64,000 bases of DNA from Punica granatum (taxonomy: Eukaryota > Streptophyta > Magnoliopsida > Myrtales > Lythraceae). This document shows positions 1 to 12,420 of this stretch, in pieces. The stretch lies in NCBI RefSeq assembly GCF_007655135.1, contig NC_045131.1, positions 7,254,001-7,318,000 on the forward strand, read 5' to 3'. Each line of letters opens with the position of its first letter. The first letter of the stretch is position 1. The position numbers were made by a program, and so were the translations under genes. The notes beneath the pieces were generated by a model, which did no database searches, was not told the origin of the DNA, and was given only the letters and a program-made list of their open reading frames with translations.

Positions 1-940
1 AGAAAATCAAAAGGGAAGAGGGGTCGGGGCCGCCCTACCCACGGAGCACACCGTGGGTACTGGCGACCTTGGTGGAGGGGTCGCCAATTGGTTGCCCCAA
101 CCCCCAAATCAATCGGAGACTCTGAGTTAGAGTTCCCGATCGATTTGCAGGCTAGGGCCGTCAATCGACGACCCTGACCCCTCCACCAAGGTCGCCGGTA
201 CCCACGGAGAATGTCGATGACCTCGGTGGAAGGGTCAAGGTCGGGGTTGCTGATTGGCGGCCTCAGCCCACAAATTGATCAAGAACTCCGACTCGGAGTC
301 CCCAATCGATTCAGGGGTTAGGGGCGCCGATCGATGTCGTCGGCGTCCCCATAGGTACCGACGACCTCGGTAGAGGGGTCGAGGCCACCAATTGGCGGCC
401 CCATTCCTTTAATCAACCAGGGATTTCGAGTCGGAGTTCTCAATCGATTTGCGGGCTAGGGCTAGCAATCGGCGACTTCGATCCTTCCATCTAGGTCGCT
501 AGCATACTCTGTGGGTATCGGTGACCTCAGTAGAGGGGTCGGGGTCACCAATTGACGTCCCCGGCCTCCGAATCGATTGGGAAATCCGACTCGAAGTCCC
601 CGGTTGATTCGGGGGTTAGGGCCGCCAATTGGTAACCTCGACCCCTCCACTGAGGTTGCTTGTACCCACGGAGGATGTCGATGACCTCGGCGACGACCCT
701 GACCCCTTCTTCCCTTTCGATTTTATTTCTAGCACTATAATGAAAAGTCGAGGAGGGAAATGATAAAAGAAAAAACATTTAGAATCAAAATGATTAAAAT
801 GCTAAAGATTGAGGACTAAAAAAAAAACTAATGTCGTAACCCCCATGGTTAACGGAGTACAGGGGCTAATTGTCCCTAACAAAACACATGATGCAATTTG
901 TCTCAACCCCACACAACAGGAGTTTGGTATTTTTCCCTTT
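1..940. mobile_element. GC-rich tandem-repeat element, left copy (partial)
   Basis: Bases 1-720 are GC-rich and consist of degenerate repeats of a phrase like 'gaggggtcgaggtcgcc' followed by 'aattggcggcccc', in both orientations. From 720 to 940 comes an A/T-rich end with phrases such as 'ggggctaattgtccctaac' and a terminus 'tttttcccttt'. The same sequence reappears inverted at 8121-8900. The start of the window (agaaaatcaaaaggg) is the reverse of bases near 705-725, so the GC block is itself flanked by inverted sequence. I infer a non-autonomous DNA transposon or foldback element cut by the window edge. The family is not recognised, and short ORFs inside it are repeat artefacts. Confidence 0.5.
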
Positions 941-1369
941 AATTAATTTCAATCAGTTTGGTTTAGTATTGTCACAATTTCATTCTACGCAGTAGAAGTA
1001 GGTGTGATGTAATTCAATCGCCTTGTTGGAGTAAAGGAAAATCAAACTAAAGATTTTGATTTTAAATATTGCTAAGATCTTGTTTGTGACGAATCAATAT
1101 TCAGAGTAGTTCGACGTGTAATTACTTGCTTTATAAAATGTTAGCTGTCAATTCTATACCATCTTCTCCTCTTGATATCAACTACCAAGCAGGTCAGTTG
1201 TACCTAAACCCTTCCAAATGATTAGCTACAAAGTTTCATGTTAGTCATGGACAAGAGAAACATTCACTCCTCTAGTCAAGTTAGAGTCAATCTGGAATCT
1301 CTTGAATAAATTCGGACTTGACTTTTATGGACTTCCCTAAAAAGAGGAGGAAACGAGCTTACCCTGCAA

Positions 1370-4345
1370 TAGGCTCTGGAAGGCTCAGGATAGAGGCTCA
1401 GGAGGACCAATCGCCGCGGTTTGATTGACTAGAGACAATGGAATTTCCATTCTGCCCTCAAGCATACTCGATACAAAAGACATCTGAGGTTGGCGACTCG
1501 AAGAGGACTATGCACAGAATCATGTGGAGCATCCTCATGGCTTCCTTCTCATAGTAATTGGAGACGAAACTCTAGTCTAAGCTCTAAAACTTTTCCTTGC
1601 CTATGTAGGTGTCGGACCTTTATGCTCATCGGACACAAGAAACAATGAGAAAAGCCAAAACCATCAAGGCATATTTGGTTGGTTTGTACATAAATTTCCT
1701 ATTTTCCTCACGACGTGTACTTGCTTTTCAACATAAGCAAAACATTATGTTCACTTTTTCCCCCCATTTTCTTTGGAAATTTAAGATCATATCAGAGAGG
1801 ACTTTAGAAGTATTTCTATTTTCTTTGTTTGTGCTAGAAATCAAAAATTGAAACGGCAAAGTATGCAGGGAGAGTTGATTGATCATGTATGTCTTGCCTA
1901 GTCACAAAGATTCAAGCATGGGTCCCGTGGTTGGTATTTTACATTGCACTTTCCACCGACAATCTCCAAAGTGACGACCCCTAAGCTGAAGACATTTGCC
2001 TTGACAGTCAAGTAACCCTCCCTCACGTATTCAGGAGCCATGTAACCGCTGACAATTGAAAACAAAAACAACCATCAACAGTTAACCTCAGTAGATTAAG
2101 AAACAAATTCAAGTCGTGCTTAACTAAGAACTCACATTGTTCCAGCGGGTCAAGTGGTCATGTGTGACTTCTCCACTTCATAGATTTTCGCCAATCCGAA
2201 GTCCAAAATCTTCGCATTGAAGTATACATCAAGCAGCACATTTGTCGCTGTAATGTCTCGATGCACAAATTTGAGGGCAAACTCCTCGTGCAGATGTGCC
2301 AATCCTTTAGCAAGTTTAATGCAAATTTTCCTCCTTGTGGCCCAATCTAAGTTCAACCTCTGCTCTTCGCATCCTGAAGGAAAATCAATAAAAGAAAAAA
2401 GGAATAAGACAATGGGTGAAGTAGAATATGATATAAAAAAACAAAAAAGAAGAAAAAACATTAACCACGATATTTTTAAGGATAAGTGATTTACCGAAAA
2501 GTGCCCGTTCAAGATTGTTCTCGAGATATTCATAACCCAGTAACAATTGGTTCCCTTCCATACTACACCCATGCAGCTTTATAAGATAATGGTGTTTTAG
2601 ATCAGAAATTATGCGTATCTCATTTAGAAATTCTCATTTTTCCTACTTTGATGTTTTAGATAGTTACTTCACGGCTATCAAAGTCTCATCCGATAGCTTA
2701 CCCTATAATCAAATTCAATAACAATCCTAATGCACTACTCGGAATGAGCCCCTAATGCCCACGATCAAGTCAAATCAGATGGTAGAGGCATCGAACATCA
2801 ACCTTAAGGCGCCCAAGACGACACGAGACAATAGGAAATGCGGTCCTGATGACCAAAACAAGCCTCTACGGACCCTTATATACCTTATTCAGATCAAACC
2901 TGAGCGTGAATGGAATGTAAATCGATCTTAACTAGCCCCAAACAACATGAAACGCAAGAGAAATCGACTCTAAGGTGTGTAGACACAAGAAGGATACATC
3001 CCATGAGGTAAAGGTGACCCAAACGAACACTTAAAGTTCAAAAAAAGACAAACTACCAAGCACAAATGCCGTAAATCGACCTTGAGAAGGCTGTAATGAT
3101 ATGAGACGAACTCCTAAAAACCTCAACAATAAATGCTACTTTATACCCATAGTTGAGAAAATCAAAACAAGGATAAATCCACCAAAATAAACCATTCTCA
3201 AATCAATTGCAAAAAACGGCCATCTTAGGTCTTGGTTGTTCCTCCCTTCAACATCTAACCTCAATATCACGTATCATCTTCTATCATCGTTTCAGTTCAG
3301 CACGTACCCAACACATCAAGCATAAGCCATTGTTCATTATCATCAACAAACACAACCCTTTATCATCATCCACTTTAGCCCACAATATAAACACAATTCG
3401 TAGCTGACAAAATCGAGCAAAATTATTCAAGGAATCATCCAATAACTCGGCTATGAACAACCCACTGTAGCAGAGTCTAAGGAGCTCACTGGACCCTCAC
3501 TTCCAATAGGTTTATATTTTGATTAGATTACAATTTCAAAAACTTATTACATTCTACACAAGTTCAAATCCTTCTTCTCCAATCTTATTATTCGGATCGA
3601 AGTTTTGTATAGCATCTGCAAGTTTTCTTAGAGTAAACTCACCAACTGTTAGTTCTAGCTCTGAAAAAAGAATTAAATTACATGAAGCAAACATTTGTAA
3701 ATGTAAAGAAAAAAAATCATATGTTACTAGTTATTTTACTTGAACCTTGATTAGATTATACCACCACTGCTACAAGTATGATGCAAATGAGTAAAACTAT
3801 TAAGAATCCCACAATTTGACCAGTTGACATTCCAACTGCTACATTTAATTTACAAACAAACAGTGTATAAAGGAATTATATATGTTGAACTGGACGAGAA
3901 AACACATTGCAGAGATGATACATTAGAACTTACTTAAAGTCACGATAATAACAGATATGAGCAGTCCGTACACCCCCCTTTCAGGAATAGCCAATATTCT
4001 TTTTCTTGACTAATAGAGGTGAACCTCCAGCATTGAGGTTTTCATGTCAACAGTGGCATTAAAATCTCGATAAATTACAATTCTAGCACCTCCACCTGCT
4101 TCCATGATATTGGAGTTTTCTAACACTTTCTTGCCCTACAAGAAAGATGTACTAATTAATCTAAAAGCTTACAATCAGTATATACATGTTCGATCAATGG
4201 AAGAAGAAAAGAAGCGAAATTTACAGTCACTTAAGTATATACATCGAATACTCGTCTGCCGAGGCTGCTGAAGGTTTGATCATCATAAAACTATATTTTA
4301 GCGAAATGAAGACAAGACTCTGTAGTTGCCCGGGATCATGCATAC
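1370..4345 (-). pseudogene. LRR VIII-2/malectin receptor-like kinase pseudogene A
   Basis: Read on the minus strand this holds, in order, pieces of the malectin domain (4345-4280 and 4135-4020), a transmembrane exon (3855-3755, IVGFLIVLLICIILVAVVV), the juxtamembrane/P-loop exon (3670-3585, EFTLRKL then NKIGEEGF), and kinase exons at 2695-2498, 2373-2150, 2050-1940 and about 1600-1370. HRD and DFG motifs survive (FVHRDITATNVLLD, LDFGLA) and so does APE (MAPEYV). Intact family members are plasma-membrane receptors with extracellular LRR and malectin domains and a cytosolic Ser/Thr kinase. Here the P-loop glycine is replaced, the beta-3 exon has several stops (VK*LSK, SK*EK*EF) and the C-lobe is frameshifted. 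It cannot encode a receptor. The LRR exons are absent. Confidence 0.8.
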
Positions 4346-4964
4346 GTCACACTGTTTGAGAGATAAGGGGCAAGTCGTACAGATTGGTACAAAGCCGAGT
4401 GTGATCCATTTATAATGAAAGGACTGTTTGTGATTTATGGGGCCTTAGCGTTTCCCACGGATGAACCAGTGTTGTTGTAGGCCCACTTCTCAAAGGCGAT
4501 GAAATAAGATGGCCCCCCTTACCTTGTATTCTCCATATACTCATATTACCCTCGACCTTCGGCTTCTCCCCTCCACAATTGATGTATAAAGGCGGTCTAT
4601 ATTTGTATTAATAGAGCAAAAATCAGAATGAAAAAAATGTACTTGATTGTACTAGTGGACCATGCATTTGTTTTTATTCATTTTTGTGTTCTACTAATAC
4701 AAATCTAGATCGCTCCTTATACATTAACTACGGAGGGGAGAAGCCGAAGGTCGAGGCTAATGAGTATATGGAAGATACAAGGCAAGGGAGGCCATCTTAT
4801 TTCATCGCCTTCGAAAAGTGAGCCTACATCAGCAACGATTCATCCGTGGGAAACGCTAAGGCTCCATAAACCACAAACAGTCCTTTCATTAAAAATAGAT
4901 CACACTTGGCTTTGTACTAATTTGCATGACTTCCCCCTATCTCTCAAACACAAGGCATGTGCAT

Positions 4965-7778
4965 GATCCCGGGCAATTACCGAGTTCATCTTCATTTCGC
5001 TGAAATACAATTTTATGATGATCAAACCTTCAAGAACCTCGACAGACGAGTATTCGATATATATATTTAGGTGACTGTAAATTTCGTTTCTTTTCTTCTT
5101 CCATTGATCAAACGATTACCGATTGTAAGCTTTTAGATTAATTAGTTCATCTTAATTACAGAGCAAGAAAGTGTTAGAAAACCACAATATCATAGAAGGA
5201 GCAGGAGGTGCTAGAGTTGGAATTTATTGAGATTTTAATGCCATGGTTGACATGAAAATTTCAATGATAGAGGTCCATCTCTATTGGTCAGGAAAAAGAA
5301 CATCGGTTATTCTTGAAAGGGGGTGTACGGACCGCTCATATCTGCTATTACCGTAACTCCCAATAAATTCTAATGTATTATCTCTGCAATGTGTTTTCTC
5401 GAACAGTTCAACATATATAATTCCTTTGTATACTATTTGTAGATTAAATGTCGCAGGTGGAATATCAACTGATCAAATCGTGGTACTCGTAATAACTTTT
5501 ATTCATTTGCATTATACTGGTAGCAGTGGTGGTACAATCTAATCAAGGTCCAAGTAAAATAACTAGTCACATGTGGTTTTTTTTCCTTTACATTTACAAA
5601 TGTTTGCTTCATATAATTTAATTTTTTTCTTTTTTCAGAGCTAGAACTAACGACTTGTGAGTTTACTCTAAGACAACTCATAGCCGCTACCAAAAACTTT
5701 GATATAAATAATAGGATTGGAGAAGGAGGATTTAGACCTGTCTAGAAGGTAATAAGTTTCTGAAATTGTAATCTAATCAAAATATATAGCTATTGGAAGT
5801 GAGGGTCCAATGGGCTCCTTAGACTCTGCTACAGTGGGTTGTTCATTGATGAGTTATTGGGTGATTCCTTGAATGATTTTGCTCGATTTTGTTAACTATG
5901 AATTGTGTTTATGTTGTGGGCTAAAGTGAATGATGATAAAGGACTGTGTTTGTTGATGATAATGAACAATGGCTTATGCTTGATGTGCTTGATACGTGCT
6001 GAACTGAAACAGTGATAGAATATGATACGTGATATTAATGATGGATGTTGAAGGGACGAGCACCCAAGACTTGGGATGACCACTTTTTGCAATTGATTTG
6101 GGAATGGTTTATTTTGGTGATTTATCCTTGTTTTGATTTTCTCGACTATGAGGATAAACCAGCATTGATAGTGGAGGTTTTTAAGGGTTCCTCTCATATC
6201 ATTACGACTTTCTCAAGGTCGATTTACGGCACTTGTGCTCGGTAATCTGTCTTGTTTTTGGACTTTAAGTGTTCGTTTGGGTCTCCTTTACCTCATGAGA
6301 TGTATTCTTCTTGAGGAAGCCATAATGATATGAGACCTTGGTGGAGTCGAGGGTCGCCAAGTCTAGTCACATAAGAACTGCTTTCCCTCTTGTCTCGTGT
6401 CGTCTTGGGCGCTTTAAGGTTGATTTTCGATGCCTCTACCATTTGATTTAACTTGATTAGGAGCGTTTGGGGCTAATTCTGAGCAATGCATTAGGATTGT
6501 TATTGAATTTGATTACAGGATAAGCAACCATATGGGACTTTGATAGCCGTTATGCAACTATCTAAAGCATCAAAGCAGGGAAAATAAGAATTTCTCAATG
6601 AGATACGCATAATTTCTAGCCTAAAACACCATAATCTTGTAAAGCCGAATGGGTGTTGTATGGACGGAAACCAATTATTATTGGGTTATGAATATCTCGA
6701 GAGCAACAATCTTGAACGGGCATTTTTCGATAAATCTTTTATCCTTAAAATTATCGGGGTTAATGTTTTTTCTTCTTTGTTGTTTTTTATATCATATACT
6801 TCACCCTTTGTCTTATTCTTTTTTTCTTTCATTGATTTTCCTTTAGGACGCGAGGAGCAGAGATTGAACTTAGACTAGACCATAAGGAGGAAAATTTGCA
6901 TTGGAATTGCCAAATGATTGGCACATTTGCACGAGTCTGCCCTCAAATTTGTGCATCGAGACATTAAAGTGACTAATGTAATGCTTGATGCAGACTTCAA
7001 TGTGAAGATTTTGGACTTCGAATTGGCACACGTGACTACTTGACTCGTTAGAACAATGTGAGTTCTTAGTTAAGCATGGCTCGAGTTTGTTTCTTAAGCT
7101 ACCGAGGTTAATTTTTTACGATTGTTTTTGTTTTCGATTGGTAGTGGTTACATGGCTGCTGAATACGTGAGGAAGGGTCACTTGACTGTCAAGGCAAATG
7201 TTTTCAACTTGGGGATCGTCACTTTGGAGATTGTCAATAGAAAGTGCAACATAAATACCAACCACCGGACCCATGCTTAAATCTCCGTGACTGCGTAAGA
7301 CATACATGATCGATCAACTCTCCTTGCACAATTTCCCATTTCGGTTTCTGATTTCTGGCACAAACAAGAAAAAAGAGAAATGCTTCTAAAGTCTTCTCTA
7401 ATATGATTTTAAATTTCCAAAGAAAAAGAAAGAAAGAAAGGGGAAAAAAAGTGAAACAAGAATTTCACGTACAAACCAACCAAACATGCCTTGATGGTTT
7501 TGATTTTTCTCATTGTTTCTTGTTTCTGATGAACATGAAGGTCTTAACACCTGCATAGGCAAGGAAAAATTTTAGAGCTTGTGGACCAGAGCATCGTCTC
7601 CAATTACTTTAAGGAGGAACCTATGAAGATGCTCCACATCACAATTATGTGCATGGATTCCTCTTCCGGTCGCCGACCCCAGATGTCTTCTATGTTGAGC
7701 ATGCTTGAGGGTAGGATGGAAATTCCATTGTCTCTAGTCAATCAAAGTCGGCGAATTCAAGAACCTATTTCAAGGTAA
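4965..7778 (+). pseudogene. LRR VIII-2/malectin receptor-like kinase pseudogene B
   Basis: This is the mirror copy of pseudogene A. Malectin pieces lie at 4965-5070 and 5160-5340, and a transmembrane exon at 5453-5545. The P-loop exon at 5639-5750 reads NNRIGEGGF but ends in TAG (5743-5745) where the family has the tyrosine of GPVYK. Kinase exons follow at about 6521-6745, 6846-7060 ([13 protein letters not shown] kept, DFG changed to DFE), 7143-7280 (MAAEYVRKGHLT) and 7563-7778. The last exon is open (SGRRPQMSSMLSMLEGR), a typical C-lobe ending. Stops after K in the beta-3 exon and at the start of the catalytic exon, plus a G-run frameshift in the malectin exon near 5320, make it dead. A 25-bp relic of the GC-rich element sits at 6335-6362. 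Confidence 0.8.
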
Positions 7779-8120
7779 GCCTATTTCCTCCTCTTCTGGG
7801 GAAAGTCCACAAAAGTCAGGTCCGAGTTCATTCACGAGATTCCAGATCGACTCTGACTTGACTGGAATGAATGAATGTTTCTCTTGTCCATGACTGACAT
7901 GAAACTTAATAGCTAAGTTGTTGAATGGATTTAGGTACAGCCGGTCTGCTTGGTAGTTGATATCAAGAGGAGAGGAGAGGATGGTACAAATTGACAACTA
8001 ACATTTTGTAAAGCAAATAATTACACGTCGTACTCTGAATATTGACTCATCACGAACACCTGCTTCTACTGCATAAAATGAAATTGCGGTAGCACCAAAC
8101 CAAGCTGATTAAAATTAATT

Positions 8121-8905
8121 AAAGGGAAAAATACAAAAATCACCATTGTGATTTGAGGTTATGACAAATTGTACCATGTGCTTTTGTTAGGGACAATTAG
8201 CCCCCCTCTAGTGTACTCCGTTAACCATAGAGGTTATAATGTTAGTTTTTTTCCTATTTTTAGTCCTTAATCTTTTAACCTTTTAATCATTTCGGTTTTA
8301 AATCTTTTTTCATTTTATCATTTATATCCTCAACTTTTCATTTTTTTTCATTTTAATCCTAAAAAGAAAATCAAAAGAGGAGGGTTCGGGGTCACCAGTG
8401 CCCTCTATGGATACCGGAATCCTCCATGGAGGGGTCAGGGTCGCTGATTGGCGGCCCCCACCCCTGAATTGACCGGGGACTCACAGTTGGAGTTCCCGAT
8501 CGATTCGCGAGTTGGGCTGCCAATCAACGACCCCAGCCCTTCCACAGAAGTTGTCGATACCCACGGAGGTCGCCAACGATCTCAATAGAGGGGTCGAGGT
8601 CGCCGATTGGTTGCCCCAGCTCGCGAATCGATTGAGAACTCCAACTCAGAGTCCCTGGTCGATTTGGGGATTGGGACCGCCAATCGGCGCCCCAACCCCT
8701 CCACTGAGGTTGCTGGGACCTATGGAGGATGCCGGCTTTCTCGATGGAGGGGTCGAGGTCGCCAGTTGGAGATCTTAGCCCTCAAATCGAATGGGATCTC
8801 CGACTCGAAGTCCTCGGTCGATTCGGGTGTTAGGGTCACCAATCGGCAACCCAAACCCCTCCACCGAGGTCGCCGGTGACCTCGGTGGAGGGGTCGGGGT
8901 TGCCA
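8121..8905. mobile_element. GC-rich tandem-repeat element, right copy
   Basis: Starts with 'aaagggaaaaatac' (8121), the reverse of the terminus at 927-940. It then carries the same A/T-rich subterminal region (gttagggacaattagcccc near 8188) and, from 8370, the GC-rich repeats built on 'ggaggggtcgaggtcgcc'. It ends abruptly at about 8905, where receptor-kinase intron sequence (tctagtcacatc) begins. The same junction phrase occurs at 6360, showing that the element once sat in this intron of the ancestral gene. No transposase is visible. Confidence 0.5.
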
Positions 8906-9592
8906 AGTCTAGTCACATCAGGACCGCTTTCCCTCTTGTCTCGTGTCGTCTTGGGCGCTTTAAGGTTGATTTTCGATGCCTCTACCATTTGATCTAACTT
9001 GGTTAGGGGTGTTAGGGGCTCATTCCGAGCAATGCATTTAGATTTTTGTTTAATCTAATTACAGGGTAAGCTACCAGATGGGACTTTGATAGCCGTGAAG
9101 CAAAGGTCTAAAACATCAAAGCAGGGAAAAAGAGAATTTTTGAATGAGATACGCATAATTTCTAACTTAAAACACCATAATCTTGTAAAGCTGCATGGGT
9201 ATTGTATGGAAGGGAATCAATTGTTGCTGGGTTATGAATATCTCGAGAACAATAATCTTGAACGGGCACTTTTCGGTAAATCATTTATCCTTAAAAATAT
9301 CGCGATCAATGTTTTTTCTTCTTTTTTTTGTTTATATTATATTCTATTTCACCCATTGTCTTATTCCTTTTGTCTTTCATTGATTTTCCTTCAAGACGCT
9401 AGAAGCAGAGGTTGAACTTAAATTGGGCCACAGAGAAAAATTTGCATTGGAATTACCAAAGAATTGGCACATTTGTACGAGGAGTCTGCCCTCAAAATTG
9501 TGTATCGAGACATTAAAGTTACAAATGTGCTGCCTGATGCAAACTTCAATGCGAAGATTTCAGACTTCGGACTTCGGATTGTTCATTGCTGA
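8906..9592 (+). pseudogene. Receptor-like kinase fragment C
   Basis: Contains intron sequence shared with the other copies, then an open kinase exon (about 9063-9285: TLIAVKQRSKTSKQGKREF, then LGYEYLENNNLERALFGKS) and part of the catalytic exon (9395-9590). The beta-3 lysine (AVK) is kept. In the catalytic loop the HRD histidine is replaced by tyrosine (VYRDIKVTNVL), while ISDFGL is kept. The fragment breaks off just after DFG, where LINE-derived sequence begins. It lacks the ectodomain, P-loop and C-lobe. It is the least damaged beta-3 exon of the copies in this window, but it is still only a gene fragment. Confidence 0.75.
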
Positions 9593-9599
9593 GTTAAGA

Positions 9600-12420
9600 A
9601 ATGGCCCTTGGCATATTAGTCACTGTCCACTGCCTTGGTAGAAAGATATTAAGACTATTAAGGCGAAGAATACATTTGTTGTTCTACGCGAAACTACTGA
9701 GAAGGCGCAGCTCAAGAAGCCTTCTCCTTTCTCAATAAAGAAACCTCGAACTGCTGTTCGAGCATTCAATGAAAAAATGCAGGACATAAATCAGCCGCAG
9801 AGGAAAAGTAAGAATGGGCAGAAGTCTAGAGCTACCTGGATGTTCTTCCAGTAGTCAGATACCTCATGCGGGAGTTTCAAATGGTTAAACTCCTAACATG
9901 GAATATATGGGGTTTCAATAGGCCCCTTAAGCATCAGGAGCTTAGGAACCCGCTTACTAATCAAAAGATCAACATGGTTTGCATTCTTGAGACTAGAGTG
10001 CAGGAAGTGAATGCTATAAGGATTAAGGATAGTATCTTTAGAAACTGGAATTTTATCCACAATCACAGTCACTATCCTTTGGGTAGGGTGTGGATTTTAC
10101 ATGATGGTTCTATAAATATTGTTGGGGTGGAGAGATCTACGGAAGGAATTCATTGTGCTGTCCATCTTACTGGTACCTCCACTAAATTTTGGTTCTCTGC
10201 CATTATACTTCAATCACAATGAGAGAGAGAAAGTCTTTGGAACTCAATTAAAAGCATGAAGAATCTGTTGGGGGAGGCTCCTTGGGTGTTAGCAAGGGAT
10301 TTTAACATCGTAAAAGAAATTGGAGAAACAAGCAACTCAGATACTAGTGACCTCCCTCGTATGGCCGAGTTTAAATTACTACCTGATGACGTTAATCTCC
10401 ACGTGCATAGCTGGACTAGAAATTACTTTACTTGGACCAACAAGAAGATTGATGGTTTCATTGCGCGAAAGCTTGATAGAGTCCTTGTGAATGAGCACTG
10501 GTTTGGTGGCTTCCCTAAGTCCATGGTTGAGTTTCTTTCCCCCATTGTTTATGACCACTCCTCAAGCCTTATCACAGTGGATCAAAATACTACCCTCTTC
10601 AAGAGCCATTTAAAGTTTTTTCTATTACTGGACCTCACATGAGAAGTACGAGGACCTCATGCAAAAAAGCTGGTCTGTTGAAGTGCGGGGCACCCCAATG
10701 TTTGTCTTATGTAAGAAGCAGAAGTTGTTGAAGTATGAGCTGAAGGCATCCAATAAGGAGCATTATGGTAAAACACATTAAGCAGCAGCTCATAGAAGAG
10801 CAGGATGACATCGTTAAAAGTAGTTCATGTTCTTCTCTTCTAGCTAATGAGAAGGAACTTGACAAGAGCTATATTGAACCCAGGATTGCAGAAGAGGCAT
10901 TCTATAAACCAAAAAGGTCGGGTGAAGTGGCTCTCTTTAGGTGATCAAAACACAAGTTATTTCCATAAGATTGTCAAGATGAGGAGGGAAAAATGCACAA
11001 TAAAATTGTTAATTGCGGAAGATGGTATGAGACTTCAAGATCCTAAAGAGATTACCGAAGAAGCAGTTAGCTTTTACAGCATGTTACTGGGCACTGCAGA
11101 TCATCATGTTAATGGAGGTACATTTCTGGTTTACAAAAAATCTTGCATTATAGGCTGAATATTGCTCTAGTGCAGAATCATATCGCTGCAGTTACATACA
11201 TTGTAGAGAATGGATATTGATAGAGCACTTGGCCCGAATAGATATAGTGTGCAGTTTTATAAAGCATCTTGGAGTTAAGTTGGGAAGGATTTCATGGCTG
11301 CAATGTTGAATTTTTTCTCCACATGGAAATTCCTGGGGGGAAGTCAATAGCACTTGTGTCACTTTGGTGCCCAAGATACCTAATCCTTCATGGATGACAG
11401 AGCTTAGGCCAATCTCTTGCTGCAATGTAATCTACAAATGTATTATGAAGATTTTGGCCAATTGACTTAAGCGCTTCCTGTCTGAATTTATTTCCTCCAT
11501 TCAGAGTGCCTTTGTACATGGGAGGCGAATTGGGGACAACATCCTTCTTGCTCGTGAGCTTGTTAAAGGCTATATAGGAAGGAGGGTGGTTCTCCTAGAT
11601 GTGCTGTGAAAGCTGATACAAGGAAGGCCTTTGACTCAGTTAGTTGGAAGTTTTTGAAGAATATATTCAATGTTATTGGGGTGTCTGAGCAATTTACTAA
11701 CTGTGCATTTCTGGTACTAAATTCTTTATTGCCATTAATGGAAGCATGGATGGTTATTTTAGAGGAATGAAGGGGTTGAGACAGGGAGATCCCTTATCCC
11801 CTTATCTCTTTGTCATGGCCATTGAAGTTCCGTCCACGCTTTCTGAGTCTGCAGCACAAGAAAGCAGAATCGTCTATCATCTTTTTTGTGAAAAGGTGAA
11901 TATCACCCACTTGGGATTTGCCGATGACCTCCTTATTTTTCTTAAAGGAGATGTCGGTTCCCTCAAAGCTGTAATGGACATATTTTAAGGGTTTTATAGG
12001 ATGCCCGAACTGAGGCTTAACCCAAAGAAGACTGAAATCTATTATGCTAACCAAGCACTCCATGAGGGTGTTGCTCCTACTACTGAAAGAATCTGGTGCT
12101 CTATAAGGAAAGCAGTAGAAGGGAGGCTTTTGTGGAGTCGAGAATTTATGCAGGAAAGCAAGGACAAGCACTCAACGGCAGATCTTAGCAAACTGGAGAG
12201 TTGCTGTCAATAGTTGAGATTTCTTTGTTTCAGATTTGCGTAACAGTTTTTTGGGCCAATGTGCCACTTTGTTTTGGCTTGTGAATCTGTTACTTGAGGA
12301 CTGCGTGCCTCTTTATCAAGGGGGATTTCAATTCCTCCAAGTTTTTTGGCCCTCTGGTCAGACAGTAGGGTGTTATGTATTTGTTGACAACGTTGATGAT
12401 TAATGTAGTAAGCACCACTG
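9600..12420 (+). mobile_element. Decayed L1-type LINE (copy 2)
   Basis: A LINE remnant with the tail of ORF1 (about 9640-9855, basic, Lys-rich, ending in a stop) and a shattered ORF2. An endonuclease start reads VKLLTWNIWGFNRPLKHQE at about 9883, with further endonuclease sequence at 10256-10642 (ARDFNIVKE, then the YDHSS region). The spacer helix region is at 10847-11150 (VKWLSLGDQNTSYFHK). Reverse-transcriptase blocks are KAFDSVSWKFL (near 11622), GLRQGDPLSPYLFVMAIEV (near 11773) and GFADDLLIFLKG (near 11913). Many frameshifts and stops separate these blocks. The region to about 12420 looks like a decayed 3' part, but no clear poly(A) or target duplication is visible. It separates kinase fragment C from LRR fragment D. 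Confidence 0.75.

Larger units (their letters stand above)
835..8240. repeat. Giant inverted repeat (head-to-head receptor-kinase copies)
   Basis: The left arm (about 835-4633) reappears reversed as the right arm (about 4675-8240). Examples are 4561-4630 against 4680-4745 at the centre, 3740-3860 against 5450-5560 (transmembrane exon), 1900-2050 against 7140-7280 (kinase exon), and 840-1000 against 8060-8240 at the outer ends. Only about 40 bp separate the arms. The arms are clearly diverged and have private insertions and deletions; for example the right arm lacks intron sequence present at 2820-2990. The GC-rich element joins at the same place on both arms, so it was present before the inversion. 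Confidence 0.8.

Noticed and set aside
462..778. Minus-strand open frames in the left GC-rich block
   Set aside because: Same reason: repeat-derived, no family similarity.
8512..8997. Three overlapping plus-strand open frames of 68-90 residues
   Set aside because: They lie in the GC-rich tandem repeats and differ only by repeat phase; the translations are repeat artefacts.
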